From Psychromonas sp. 14N.309.X.WAT.B.A12 (lineage in GTDB: Bacteria > Pseudomonadota > Gammaproteobacteria > Enterobacterales > Psychromonadaceae), in assembly GCF_030397575.1 (NCBI RefSeq), contig NZ_JAPNXS010000006.1:204941-268940 (forward strand): a stretch of DNA of 64,000 bases. Reading direction: 5' to 3'. Below the pieces are notes generated by a model. It worked only from the letters and a program-made list of their open reading frames with translations. It was not told the DNA's origin and did no database searches. The translations under genes and the position numbers were made by a program. This document shows, piece by piece, positions 9,371-18,121 of the stretch. Position 1 is the first letter of the stretch; each line of letters opens with the position of its first letter.

Positions 9371-9640
9371 ATGGACTTTATTGCATTGATTATAACTGTG
9401 CCAACGCTAGTCATCGGGATCAACCTTATTTCTTGCATTCTATTTAAACGAATTTTTGTATTTGGGCACCATCTTAAGATCAACAAAAATATGAGTATTG
9501 CTGAGTTAAAAATGCAAGTTAACAAGCCATTTATATTCGGTAACTGGTATCGTAAAGGTGAAGCAAATTATGCTCGCGCAGTTTTTTCGAATACGCTTCT
9601 CTTCGCTGCTCTTTTCTTGATAACAGCGGTACTCACATAA
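9371..9640 (+). CDS. Small membrane protein, two TM helices
   Basis: An 89-residue protein with a hydrophobic helix at about residues 3-27, a basic central part (HHLKINKNMSIAELKMQVNK) and a second helix at about 70-88. GGGGGA lies just before the ATG. It follows the AEC transporter by 41 bases on the same strand and may be its partner or simply cotranscribed. The family is not recognised. Confidence 0.6.
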   Translation: MDFIALIITVPTLVIGINLISCILFKRIFVFGHHLKINKNMSIAELKMQVNKPFIFGNWYRKGEANYARAVFSNTLLFAALFLITAVLT

Positions 9641-9700
9641 ATTAATACGAATACCACTTCAACAATATCTAGCTGAATAACTGACCGCTAAGCTGGCGTT

Positions 9701-9717
9701 GCCCATTAACAATGGGC
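9701..9717. terminator. Hairpin between convergent genes
   Basis: GCCCATT, a three-base loop and AATGGGC form a perfect stem between the small membrane gene and the 3' end of selO. It has no long T-run on either side, so it is a weak, possibly bidirectional terminator. Confidence 0.45.
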
Positions 9718-9759
9718 TATTAAGCTTTGTTCAGTTACCACTGATTTGGGATCAACGAA

Positions 9760-11544
9760 TTACGACGAGCAACTGAGGTGAGATACCCCACCAACATTAA
9801 AGAACTCAAGCGGCTTCAAGCGATAAAACTTATCTTCCACTGACTGCGACTGTTCTTCGTATGGGTTCGCCATCACTTCTTGTAGCTCTTGAATTAAACT
9901 GTCATCCCCTACTGCTGCTTGTTGATAAGCAGGTTTAAGTAGCCATTCACGTAAAATGTATTTAGGGTTCACTTGCTTCATCTGCTTTGACACATCTTCA
10001 AGTGTTGTACCTGCATTGGCATTACAGTCACTAATAAGTAGCGCTTTCCATTTAACAAACCATTCTATCCAACGTGTATCTACCTGCTGACTCTCGGCTT
10101 CCTGCTCAGCACTTTTATGCATTAAATTTGTGTAGAAGCTTTTCTTAAGTGGGCGAATATCGTTAGGGATCGACGATAACTCTCTAAAGAAAATCGTATA
10201 ATCGATAGGCGTTTGCATCATTATCATCTGTAACTCACGAAGTACTGCCATGTGTTCAGGCTTATCCAATGAGCTGAGACCAAGCTTAGCAGCCCACATA
10301 GCTTGCATTTTCGATTCCATCACGGTTGAAAACTCACTTTGAATGTCTTCAAGTGCAGATAAAGCGTCTTGATCGGTTGCCAATAGTGGTTTTAATGCTG
10401 AGCAAAACATTTCAAAGTTACTTTGTGCAGCCTTAGGTTGGTTCATAAACGAGAAGTGATTACCGCCCCCCGTCCAAGGCTGGTAATGAGGATTAAACAG
10501 GTCACTAAACCCGAAAGGGCCATAATCTAAGGTAAAACCACCAGCAGCACAGTTATCGCTGTTGAAGTTACCTTGGCAAAAACCAACACGGATCCAGTTT
10601 GCAATTAATGAGGTGAGACGCTCACGAAACTCACCTGTCAATTGGACTATTTTTTCGGGCGTGCTTAGTGCTTTGTCAATCACTTCCGCGTATTCACGGT
10701 CGATCAAGTGCAATACTATTTTTTCAAGTTCATCAATGGCGTGAAGCTGCTCATCATATTCGCCATCGTCACGGGTACGACGAGCGAACAGTTCGATTTG
10801 TCCAACGCGTAGGAATGATGGAGCAACACGTGTTGAAATAGCAACAGGCTCAGTAACCATCATATCCGGATTTTCCGATCGTGATCCTTCTGCATACCAC
10901 CCACGCTGTACCGTTTCAGTTTTTGAAACATACAAACTCAAAGAACGTGAAGTAGCCACACCCAGGGCATGCATATGATCCTGCGCCAAGAATTCACGGA
11001 CGCTTGAACGTAACACTGCGCGACCATCGGCACCACGACAATATGGAGTACGGCCACCACCTTTTAACTGCATTTCCCAACGTTGACCGTTAATCACCGC
11101 TTCAAGTACTGAGATAGCACGGCCATCTCCATATCCGTTACCAGTTTGAAACGGGCACTGGTGAATGAACTCAACACCGTAAATAGAAAGTGCATATCCT
11201 GTCGCCCACCCTACTTTGCGCATTGGCTCAGGTACTTGAGTAATGTCCCCGGAGAATAATCGCATAAAATCCGCAGACTCAGCTAGACCGTCCGCTAAAC
11301 CAAGTTCAGCAAAAAAACGCTTACTGTGCGCAACATATTGCGGGTCTTTAATAGGGGTTGGTTTAACTGGCACATAATGGCCTGAGAAAACTTGTCGTTC
11401 AGTATGGTCAACACCATTTTCTGTCGCATCAGGATCGCAGTTAAGCCTATCCATGAAAGAATAATTCGCCAAGTTAGCAAGCTCACTGAAGGTCGAAATA
11501 ATAGGTGTTGTTGAATTTTTTTTCTGAGGCTGTTGGTTTGTCAT
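9760..11544 (-). CDS. selO: SelO/YdiU protein adenylyltransferase
   Basis: SelO is a pseudokinase that transfers AMP to Ser/Thr/Tyr of proteins linked to redox stress. Visible landmarks are GNGYGDGRA (about 136-143), [13 protein letters not shown] with the nucleotide-binding Lys near 161, [21 protein letters not shown] (metal-binding Asn) and the LDYGPFGF Asp. The C-terminus ends in SCSS, where many eukaryotic homologues carry selenocysteine; here it is Cys. At 594 residues it is longer than E. coli SelO (about 480), with extra sequence in the helical C-terminal half (about 380-540). The gene stands alone on the minus strand. Confidence 0.93.
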   Translation of the reverse strand: MTNQQPQKKNSTTPIISTFSELANLANYSFMDRLNCDPDATENGVDHTERQVFSGHYVPVKPTPIKDPQYVAHSKRFFAELGLADGLAESADFMRLFSGDITQVPEPMRKVGWATGYALSIYGVEFIHQCPFQTGNGYGDGRAISVLEAVINGQRWEMQLKGGGRTPYCRGADGRAVLRSSVREFLAQDHMHALGVATSRSLSLYVSKTETVQRGWYAEGSRSENPDMMVTEPVAISTRVAPSFLRVGQIELFARRTRDDGEYDEQLHAIDELEKIVLHLIDREYAEVIDKALSTPEKIVQLTGEFRERLTSLIANWIRVGFCQGNFNSDNCAAGGFTLDYGPFGFSDLFNPHYQPWTGGGNHFSFMNQPKAAQSNFEMFCSALKPLLATDQDALSALEDIQSEFSTVMESKMQAMWAAKLGLSSLDKPEHMAVLRELQMIMMQTPIDYTIFFRELSSIPNDIRPLKKSFYTNLMHKSAEQEAESQQVDTRWIEWFVKWKALLISDCNANAGTTLEDVSKQMKQVNPKYILREWLLKPAYQQAAVGDDSLIQELQEVMANPYEEQSQSVEDKFYRLKPLEFFNVGGVSHLSCSS

Positions 11545-11707
11545 AATGATTTATACCAAGGTTGATCAAGATAAAAGTGTATACCTGATATCTTACCCCG
11601 ATATGCTAGAGACTTCTGTACTTATTGTGAGCGACTAATTTATAGCCTGGCATTAAGCGGAAATGACTAACGAACCGATGTAGGCAATTTGATTTAAAAA
11701 ATAATCA

Positions 11708-11738
11708 GGAGCTAATCCTCTGCACGGTCATTAGCCCC
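11708..11738 (-). terminator. Terminator of the DUF1223 gene
   Basis: Read on the minus strand, GGGGCTAAT pairs with ATTAGCTCC (one G-U pair) and is followed by a T-rich stretch at 11694-11707. It lies 26 bases past the stop of the DUF1223 gene. Confidence 0.7.
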
Positions 11739-11763
11739 TTTTAAAAGTATTTTCGATAACTCG

Positions 11764-12540
11764 CTATTGGATAAATCCTCCTACTGCTTGAATAGGCGTT
11801 AAACTGCTTCCTTTACTAACCCATGCACTAATTGCCTGAGCTTGCTCTTGATGGGCATCTTTAGATAAATTCAACGTCGCCACCCATTGGTTATTTTCAA
11901 ATGTCATCGCCATTTTTTGCCAATCCAGTGCAACAAATTCATGGCGTAATTGCTTATTACGGTTTTCGCCGCGCTTAACATTACTTTTTAAATCCATTCC
12001 TAAGGGGGCGACGGATAAAATAAGTGGTTTACTTTGATCAGCAACAACCCCTTCACTTGGTGAAAAAATCGCTTTGACTTGATGCTGAGAATCTAATGAT
12101 TGATAATCAATTTTTAAATTACCAATTGCGCTTTTAGCCATGGCTTCTACGGCACCCTGTATAGAATGCCCTCTAAAAAAGCCTTTCCACTCTTCACCTG
12201 AAATAATAAAGTTAGGTGTGTACACGCTGCGTTGAAGACCATTTGCTGACAAGCTATATTGTCTAGCTGTATATTCAGGTGTGGCAAAGCGATCTGTCCA
12301 ACCTAATCTATCCCAATAATCGACATGAAAAGCCACTGGCACAAAGGTTTGAAATAATTGTGGGTCACCAACGAGTTGACTCAGCTTTTTCTCTGCTGGC
12401 GGGCAAGAACTACAACCTTCAGAGCTAAAAAGCTCAACTAAAGCGACCTTATTTACCCCACTATTAAACGTTTCAGCGAGCACTTGTTGTTGGCTGAGCA
12501 TAGCAACGGCTAACAAACTAGATGTAATTAATTTTTTCAT
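11764..12540 (-). CDS. Secreted DUF1223 thioredoxin-fold protein
   Basis: A 258-residue protein of the DUF1223 family, with a thioredoxin-like fold and unknown substrate. A signal peptide covers about residues 1-22 (cleavage near VLA). The conserved LVELFSSEGCSSCPPAE carries a CxxC pair early in the mature protein, followed by PVAFHVDYWDRLGWTDRF and QRSVYTPNFII, both family hallmarks. The ATG at 12540 has AGAGGA just upstream; an in-frame ATG at 12573 would only lengthen the signal region. A periplasmic redox role is likely but unproven. It is divergent from the PQQ sugar dehydrogenase. Confidence 0.85.
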   Translation of the reverse strand: MKKLITSSLLAVAMLSQQQVLAETFNSGVNKVALVELFSSEGCSSCPPAEKKLSQLVGDPQLFQTFVPVAFHVDYWDRLGWTDRFATPEYTARQYSLSANGLQRSVYTPNFIISGEEWKGFFRGHSIQGAVEAMAKSAIGNLKIDYQSLDSQHQVKAIFSPSEGVVADQSKPLILSVAPLGMDLKSNVKRGENRNKQLRHEFVALDWQKMAMTFENNQWVATLNLSKDAHQEQAQAISAWVSKGSSLTPIQAVGGFIQ

Positions 12541-12850
12541 TCTGTCCTCTTTATTTGCTAAGCGATCCAACATTCAACTAACCTATCGATTTTTGCTGTT
12601 TTATATCAATTAGGTAGCTGATTGTGTTTAGAAGACCTAGTAAAAACAGATTTGATTGCATTAAAAACATAAATTCTTGTAACACAAAGTGAAATGGAGA
12701 GTATTTCCAATGAAATATCAATTAGATAATAAGTGACGCCCAGTCTTGTAAACCTACTTCAATATTCGCATAATAAAGTGGTTAAAAATTAACCACCACA
12801 ATCTACCTATTCTTTGTAACCATCTATTTTCAATGTGCTAAGGAAATATT
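12541..12850. other. Divergent promoter region, DUF1223/PQQ sugar dehydrogenase
   Basis: About 310 A+T-rich bases between two divergent genes. They must contain both promoters. I saw no gene, no strong repeat and no operator I can name. Confidence 0.4.
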
Positions 12851-13984
12851 ATGACTTGTTGGCAGAAACTACTATTCATTCACTTCAGTTTGTTGGCGAG
12901 CACAGTACAAGCTGACCTTTCACTGCCTATGTTTGAAGATAAAACGCCTTATCAAACACAAGTAGTTTGGCCTGATATCATTATTCCATGGGGTATGGTT
13001 CAATTACCCAATGAGCAGATTTTAGCGACGGAACGTTCAGGTAAATTATGGTTATTAAGCGAAGGTAAACCTTCCATTGAAATAGTAGGTTTACCAGAAA
13101 TTGATAGCAATGGACAAGGTGGCTTACTTGACATTGCTTTGCATCCTAAGTTTGAAAATAACCAAGTTGTTTTTTTCACCTATGCTAGCCAATATATCAA
13201 TAATAATAAGACAGCCAGTAACACCGCTTTAATGCGAGCTAAATTAGATCTGAATAACCATAGGTTAGTTGAGCAGAAACAGCTATACCTTGGTGAAGGT
13301 GATTCAAATAAAGGCCAACATTATGGCAGTCGTATTGCCGTGACGGATCAGTTTGTATATTTTTCCATTGGAGACCGTGGACAACGTGATAAAAATCCAC
13401 AAAACTTATCATTAGACGGCGGTAAAATTTATCGATTAAATCTTGATGGTAGTATCCCGACCTCCAATCCTTTTTATCAACAAGCTAACGCCAAAAAAGC
13501 CATCTACTCCTATGGACATCGTAATCCACAAGGTTTAGTGACACTTGCTGACAATACTCAACTTTGGTCACATGAACATGGTCCAAGAGGTGGTGATGAA
13601 GTTAATTTAATTGAAGCGGGGAAAAATTATGGTTGGCCTGTTATTGGCTATGGCACTAATTATATTGGTACTAACTATACTGATATTACTGAAAAGCAAG
13701 GAATGGAGCAGCCTAAACTCTATTGGGATCCCTCCATCGCACCTTCCGGTATGGCCTATATTAGCAGTGAACAATATCCGCAATGGCAAGGTAAGGTATT
13801 GCTCGGAGGAATGAAATATGGGCATTTAGTCTTGCTAGAAATAAACAATAAACACGTAATGAAACAAACTAAGTTATTAGCGGGTATTGGTAGAGTAAGA
13901 AATGTTATGCAAGGTAACGATGGTTATATTTACTTAGGCATTGATGGTAAAGGTATCCTAAGGTTACTCCCTGAAGAAAGCTAA
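12851..13984 (+). CDS. Soluble PQQ-dependent aldose sugar dehydrogenase
   Basis: A 377-residue periplasmic quinoprotein of the soluble glucose/aldose dehydrogenase family (YliI/Asd-like), which oxidises aldoses with PQQ. Residues 1-21 form a signal peptide ending in VQA. The six-bladed propeller shows ATERSGKLWLL, GGLLDIALHPKF, GDRGQRDKNPQNLS, GGKIYRLNLDGSIP, IYSYGHRNPQGL (the PQQ-contact Arg region) and EHGPRGGDEVNLIEAGKNYG, all typical. An AAGGA site is eight bases before the ATG. The alginate lyase 187 bases downstream may mark a sugar-acid niche but need not share a promoter. This is the second PQQ enzyme in the window. Confidence 0.92.
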   Translation: MTCWQKLLFIHFSLLASTVQADLSLPMFEDKTPYQTQVVWPDIIIPWGMVQLPNEQILATERSGKLWLLSEGKPSIEIVGLPEIDSNGQGGLLDIALHPKFENNQVVFFTYASQYINNNKTASNTALMRAKLDLNNHRLVEQKQLYLGEGDSNKGQHYGSRIAVTDQFVYFSIGDRGQRDKNPQNLSLDGGKIYRLNLDGSIPTSNPFYQQANAKKAIYSYGHRNPQGLVTLADNTQLWSHEHGPRGGDEVNLIEAGKNYGWPVIGYGTNYIGTNYTDITEKQGMEQPKLYWDPSIAPSGMAYISSEQYPQWQGKVLLGGMKYGHLVLLEINNKHVMKQTKLLAGIGRVRNVMQGNDGYIYLGIDGKGILRLLPEES

Positions 13985-14029
13985 TGATTAGTCTTTTATT
14001 GTCATTGCCTTTTGGTTCATAGTGGCTTT

Positions 14030-14082
14030 AGTGAGCTTCATCAAGAATGAACTTTTATCATTAACTTATCTGAAGGCTCACT
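14030..14082 (+). terminator. Possible hairpin after PQQ sugar dehydrogenase
   Basis: AGTGAGC-TTCA pairs with TGAAGGCTCACT (one bulge) around a 30-base loop. It lies 46 bases after the dehydrogenase stop and before the alginate lyase gene. With no T-run it is a weak terminator candidate. Confidence 0.3.
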
Positions 14083-14171
14083 TCACAATTACATAATTGT
14101 ATTACAAATATGAAAGGCGTTAGGGTTACACTGGATTTATCTAATACTTACATTAATTCAGGAATGTTTCT

Positions 14172-15251
14172 ATGACGCGTTATCCACCTTTAAAATATGT
14201 ACTGAGCAGTGTCAGTGTATCTATATTACTCTCTGGTTGTACCCTTCCCCCTCCTGAAAATGGAGTATGGCCAGCAGATATTATTGATTTAAGTTATTGG
14301 AAAATCACCCTGCCCTTAGAGGCGAACAGCGGTAAAGCGAGAGAAGTTAGCGTCAGTGATATTAAAACATTTTACAACACTGATTTTTTCTATGCGAATA
14401 CTGAAGGTGGTGTTGTCTTTGCCACACCAAACAAAGCTCCTACAACGGGCGGTTCAACCAATACCCGCAGTGAATTAAGACAGATGATGAACGGTAACTC
14501 AGGCGGTGGACCTAAAGATAAGATGAATAACTTTGCACTGGCCGCTAATCCCAATGCAAAGAAATTTGCCGGTGTCGGTGGGCAATTAAAAGCCACATTA
14601 AAAGTAGATGCAGTCTCTTTACACGCAGGCTATCCAAATAAGCCCCCTGCTTACTCTATGGTTGTCGGTCAGATACATGCAGGTAAAGATGAATATCTTC
14701 TATATGGTACAGATGACCAGTTTGGCTGGGGAAATGAACCGATTAAAATTTATTATAAAAAGTGGCCAAATCATACAACAGGCTCAGTTTTTTGGACTTA
14801 TGAAAAAAACCTACCGAGAAAAGATCCTAACCGTACTGATGTCGCCTACCCAGTTTGGGGAAATACCTGGGAAAACCCAACAGATCCTGCGGCTACAGGG
14901 ATCGCATTAGGAGAAGAGTTTAGTTATGTGATTAACGTGCACAACAATATTATGTACCTTACCTTTACCACCAAAAACCAGGCTGAAGTAAACTATCAAA
15001 TTGATTTATCCAACAACATTGATGCTTACGGTAAAGTAGATGCGTTAGATAACCCAGACGGATATCAAAAAGATTGGTTTTATTTTAAGGCAGGCGCATA
15101 TAACCAATGTAGCAGTAAAGATGCGCCCGGCATATGGTACACCAATTGTCCCGGCACAGGAGAGTGGGCTATAGATAAAGCCAACGGGGATTACGCGCAA
15201 GCTACTTTCTATAATATCGAATTAAGCACTTCAGAAGCGCCAAGCAATTAA
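14172..15251 (+). CDS. Alginate lyase, polysaccharide lyase family 7, lipoprotein
   Basis: A 359-residue PL7 lyase that cleaves alginate by beta-elimination. The N-terminus has a lipoprotein signal with lipobox LLSGC near residues 19-23, so it is probably anchored in the outer membrane. The three PL7 signature blocks are present: TRSELR near 97-102, GQIH near 164-167 and YFKAGAYNQ near 306-314. The QIH form of the middle motif is associated with preference for guluronate-containing blocks, whereas the second lyase at 50486 has QVH. It is followed by a strong hairpin, so it is likely monocistronic. Confidence 0.93.
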   Translation: MTRYPPLKYVLSSVSVSILLSGCTLPPPENGVWPADIIDLSYWKITLPLEANSGKAREVSVSDIKTFYNTDFFYANTEGGVVFATPNKAPTTGGSTNTRSELRQMMNGNSGGGPKDKMNNFALAANPNAKKFAGVGGQLKATLKVDAVSLHAGYPNKPPAYSMVVGQIHAGKDEYLLYGTDDQFGWGNEPIKIYYKKWPNHTTGSVFWTYEKNLPRKDPNRTDVAYPVWGNTWENPTDPAATGIALGEEFSYVINVHNNIMYLTFTTKNQAEVNYQIDLSNNIDAYGKVDALDNPDGYQKDWFYFKAGAYNQCSSKDAPGIWYTNCPGTGEWAIDKANGDYAQATFYNIELSTSEAPSN

Positions 15252-15545
15252 CTCGATCAGTTATAAAAACCGTTTAATTAACGGTTTTTATAACCTCTAT
15301 CTAATCAGGATAGCCTTACCTCTCCCGATTAACCTTTTCAGATCAATTTAACCTACTTTATTTAATCAATATAATTCAATTACTTAGAATCAGCCCGAAA
15401 AAAAACAAACAACAAAACCTATCAAAAATTAAAAGTTTTCACATAAAAACCTATCAATAGTATAGAAACTACCCATTTTACTTAATGATAATAAGTATCA
15501 ATAATAGCTACACATAACAGAGACATACTTTAAGAGGGACACACA
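15252..15545. other. Spacer after alginate lyase
   Basis: Contains the lyase terminator (15261-15293) and then about 250 A+T-rich bases leading to the DUF2061 gene. No other element was recognised. Confidence 0.4.
15261..15293. terminator. Terminator of alginate lyase gene
   Basis: A perfect 14-bp stem (TTATAAAAACCGTT and its complement) with a five-base loop. The descending arm contains a run of T. It starts 10 bases after the stop. Confidence 0.85.
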
Positions 15546-15944
15546 ATGGCTAAAACAATTACTTTTGCAGGCATCCACTTCAGCATCGCAACCCTAGTTG
15601 CTTTTGCTTTGACAGGTAATTTTTTATTGGGCAGTTTGATTGCGATTATCGAACCATCTATTAATACCGTAGCCTTCTATTTTCATGAAAAAGTTTGGCA
15701 ACATGTGCCTTTCCTTAAAAAGCGCGAGTCAATGACCAAGGCAAAAACAATCAGCTTTGCTGTGATTCACTTTAATGTTGCCTTTGCTGTTACTTTCGCT
15801 TTAACTGGCGATGCATTCATCGGCGGTTTAATGGCAACGATTGAGCCAACCATTAACTCTTTTGCTTACTTCTTCCATGAAAAAGCATGGGGTAACAAAA
15901 ATAAACAATCAGATTATGAAATTGAACAGGCTATGTGCGTTTAA
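15546..15944 (+). CDS. Tandem DUF2061 membrane protein
   Basis: A 132-residue protein made of two copies of the DUF2061 unit, about residues 1-57 and 64-122. Each repeat has the pattern KTI(T/S)FA-IHF, a hydrophobic helix with FALTG, then (I/T)IEP(S/T)IN and (Y/F)FHEK. Single-copy DUF2061 proteins are about 60-70 residues, so this is an internal duplication. Small membrane proteins of this family have no known function. AGAGGG lies before the ATG. Confidence 0.85.
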   Translation: MAKTITFAGIHFSIATLVAFALTGNFLLGSLIAIIEPSINTVAFYFHEKVWQHVPFLKKRESMTKAKTISFAVIHFNVAFAVTFALTGDAFIGGLMATIEPTINSFAYFFHEKAWGNKNKQSDYEIEQAMCV

Positions 15945-15974
15945 TGACATTTAGTTAAAAAACTTCATCCCCCC

Positions 15975-16017
15975 TTCCTGCTAGGTCTTTATAATTAACA
16001 TAAAGACCTAGCAGGAA
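15975..16017. terminator. Large 18-bp hairpin after DUF2061 gene
   Basis: A perfect 18-bp inverted repeat (TTCCTGCTAGGTCTTTAT and its complement) with a seven-base loop, 30 bases after the DUF2061 stop. It lacks a T-run after it, so it could be a terminator of unusual form, an mRNA-stabilising hairpin or a small mobile repeat. Confidence 0.5.
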
Positions 16018-16207
16018 AATTACTCGTTTCCGCTCCTCATATATTTTTCGCACACCAGCCTCACTCTTTGGAAAAAGAGATAAAATATTAAAAATATGGC
16101 ATGCTATTGGGTTGTCTCCTGTGAGCGAGTGAAGCAGAGATATAAATACAAACTTTATTCGAAGCGCACAATGCAGACGTTTCGTAAAAACCAATTAGAG
16201 ACAACAC

Positions 16208-16891
16208 ATGGCAAAGAAGAAAAAATCGAGTTTATTAGGCAAAATCTGGTATGTCCTGTGGCGTTTACTTTTGTTAATGATATTGACCCTGCTACTATTT
16301 CGCTTTGTACCATTACCGACCTCTGCTTTTATGTTACAAAGCCCATATCCTGTAACACAGAAATGGATCAGTATTGATAAGCTCTCACCTGCTATGTCGT
16401 TGGCTGTTGTAGCCTCTGAAGATCAACGTTTTCCCACTCACTTTGGCGTCGATTTTACAGCGATTGTTGATGCACTTGAACAATACGATGACGGTGATGG
16501 GTTACGTGGTGCAAGCACGATTACCCAACAAACAGCAAAAAATATTTTCCTATGGTCAGGCAGAAGCTTTATCCGTAAAGGCTTAGAGGCCGGTTTAGCG
16601 CTCAGCCTAGAAGCTGCTTGGGGTAAAAAGCGTATTTTGGAAGTGTATTTGAACATTGCAGAGTTTGGAAAAGGAATTTATGGGGTTGAAGCGGCCAGCC
16701 AACATTACTTTGGCAAGTCAGCTACCCAACTCACTGCTCATCAAACAGCACAGTTAGCAGTATTATTACCTAGCCCGCGTACTCGTGATCCACGTAATCT
16801 AACGGCTAAACTCAGCCAACGAGTGATTTGGGTCGAACGTCAAATGCGACAACTAGGCGCAGGTTATCTTAAACCTATTCTTGAAAATTAA
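16208..16891 (+). CDS. mtgA: Monofunctional peptidoglycan glycosyltransferase MtgA
   Basis: MtgA polymerises lipid II into glycan strands (GT51 family). The 227-residue length fits the family. A basic N-terminus is followed by one membrane helix (about residues 14-32), leaving the catalytic domain in the periplasm. GT51 motifs occur in order: SEDQRFPTHFGVD with the catalytic Glu (near 74), GASTITQQTAKN, RKGLEAGLALSLE and KKRILEVYLNIAEFG. The gene stands alone on the plus strand. A GGGGCA/TGCCCC hairpin at 16986-17003 lies downstream, between it and the convergent mesD. Confidence 0.94.
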   Translation: MAKKKKSSLLGKIWYVLWRLLLLMILTLLLFRFVPLPTSAFMLQSPYPVTQKWISIDKLSPAMSLAVVASEDQRFPTHFGVDFTAIVDALEQYDDGDGLRGASTITQQTAKNIFLWSGRSFIRKGLEAGLALSLEAAWGKKRILEVYLNIAEFGKGIYGVEAASQHYFGKSATQLTAHQTAQLAVLLPSPRTRDPRNLTAKLSQRVIWVERQMRQLGAGYLKPILEN

Positions 16892-16985
16892 CTTTCTCAA
16901 GGGAGCTATAATAAAACGCAGTAGCTATCATCTACCACAGTCGCCTACCGGCTAATTTACACTACGCAATGAATAGATCATATTT

Positions 16986-17016
16986 GGGGCAAACGACTGC
17001 CCCGTCCAGTTTTTTC
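16986..17016. terminator. Hairpin between mtgA and mesD
   Basis: GGGGCA, a six-base loop and TGCCCC, then a T-run a few bases later on the plus strand. It lies between two convergent genes and is a plausible terminator for mtgA. Confidence 0.5.
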
Positions 17017-17033
17017 ACTTGCTTATTAACGTA

Positions 17034-18062
17034 CTAGGCGATCAATTCTTGACGTATAATTGCGGCGCCAGCACTAAGTGCATTTAATTTACCCAGTGCA
17101 ACTTCACGTGATAAAGGTGCCATACCGCAGTTAGTACAAGGGTACAGTTTATCTGCATCCACATATTTAAGTGCTTCTCTTAGAGTATTAGCGACTTCTT
17201 GCGGGGTTTCAATCACATTGCTTGCAACATCAATCGCTCCTACCATCACTTTTTTACCTCGAATAAGGGCTAGTAATTCCATTGGAACATGCGAGTTGTG
17301 ACACTCCAAAGAGATAATATCAATGTTAGAGGCTTTCAATTTAGGGAAAACCGCTTCATATTGACGCCATTCGTTACCTAATGTTTTCTTCCAGTCGGTA
17401 TTGGCTTTAATGCCATATCCGTAACAAATGTGTACAGCAGTTTCACATTTAAGCCCTTCAATGGCCCTTTCTAAACATGCAATCCCCCACTCATTTACTT
17501 CATCAAAAAACACATTAAAGGCCGGTTCATCAAATTGAATAATATCCACGCCTGCCGCTTCTAACTCTTTCGCTTCCTGATTAAGGATGATTGCAAATTG
17601 CCAAGCCAATTCTTTTCGGCTTTTATAATGATCATCATAAAGAGTGTCAATCATGGTCATTGGCCCAGGTAAGGCCCATTTAATGGGTTGATCAGTTTGT
17701 TGACGTAAAAATTTCGCATCTTCAACAAATACTGATTTTTGTCGGCTAACGGGACCAATTACAGTCGGTACACTCGCATCATATCGGTCACGAATTTTAA
17801 CAATTTTACGGTTCTCAAAATCCACGCCATTAAGGTGCTCAATAAAGGTAGTCACAAAATGCTGACGGGTTTGTTCGCCATCACTGACAATATCGATACC
17901 TGCAAGTTGCTGTTGGTGTAACGCTAAGCACAATGCATCTTTTTTACCATCAACTAATGTTTGTTCTTGTAGTTTCCACGGTGACCATAATGTTTCAGAC
18001 TCTGCAAGCCAAGACGGTTTTGGCAAGCTGCCTGCCGTAGAAGTGGGTAATAATACTTTCAT
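17034..18062 (-). CDS. mesD: Folate-independent methionine synthase, core-MetE type
   Basis: A 342-residue protein related to only the C-terminal catalytic half of cobalamin-independent MetE (about 750 residues). Zinc ligand motifs are visible: VHICYGYG near 224, LECHNSH near 262 and YPCTNCG near 310. It lacks the N-terminal folate-binding half of MetE. Immediately upstream on the same strand is a DUF1852 gene, the known partner of the MesD class of short methionine synthases; MesD needs that partner (MesX) and oxygen, and uses a methyl donor other than methyl-folate. The ATG is at 18062; TTG just before it is not needed. The product is methionine from homocysteine, with the methyl donor unresolved. 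Confidence 0.8.
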   Translation of the reverse strand: MKVLLPTSTAGSLPKPSWLAESETLWSPWKLQEQTLVDGKKDALCLALHQQQLAGIDIVSDGEQTRQHFVTTFIEHLNGVDFENRKIVKIRDRYDASVPTVIGPVSRQKSVFVEDAKFLRQQTDQPIKWALPGPMTMIDTLYDDHYKSRKELAWQFAIILNQEAKELEAAGVDIIQFDEPAFNVFFDEVNEWGIACLERAIEGLKCETAVHICYGYGIKANTDWKKTLGNEWRQYEAVFPKLKASNIDIISLECHNSHVPMELLALIRGKKVMVGAIDVASNVIETPQEVANTLREALKYVDADKLYPCTNCGMAPLSREVALGKLNALSAGAAIIRQELIA

Positions 18063-18121
18063 CAATATTCATCCTGTTTAGGGTATTTTATGTTAATTCT
18101 TTTACTGTTTTTATTGGGCTA

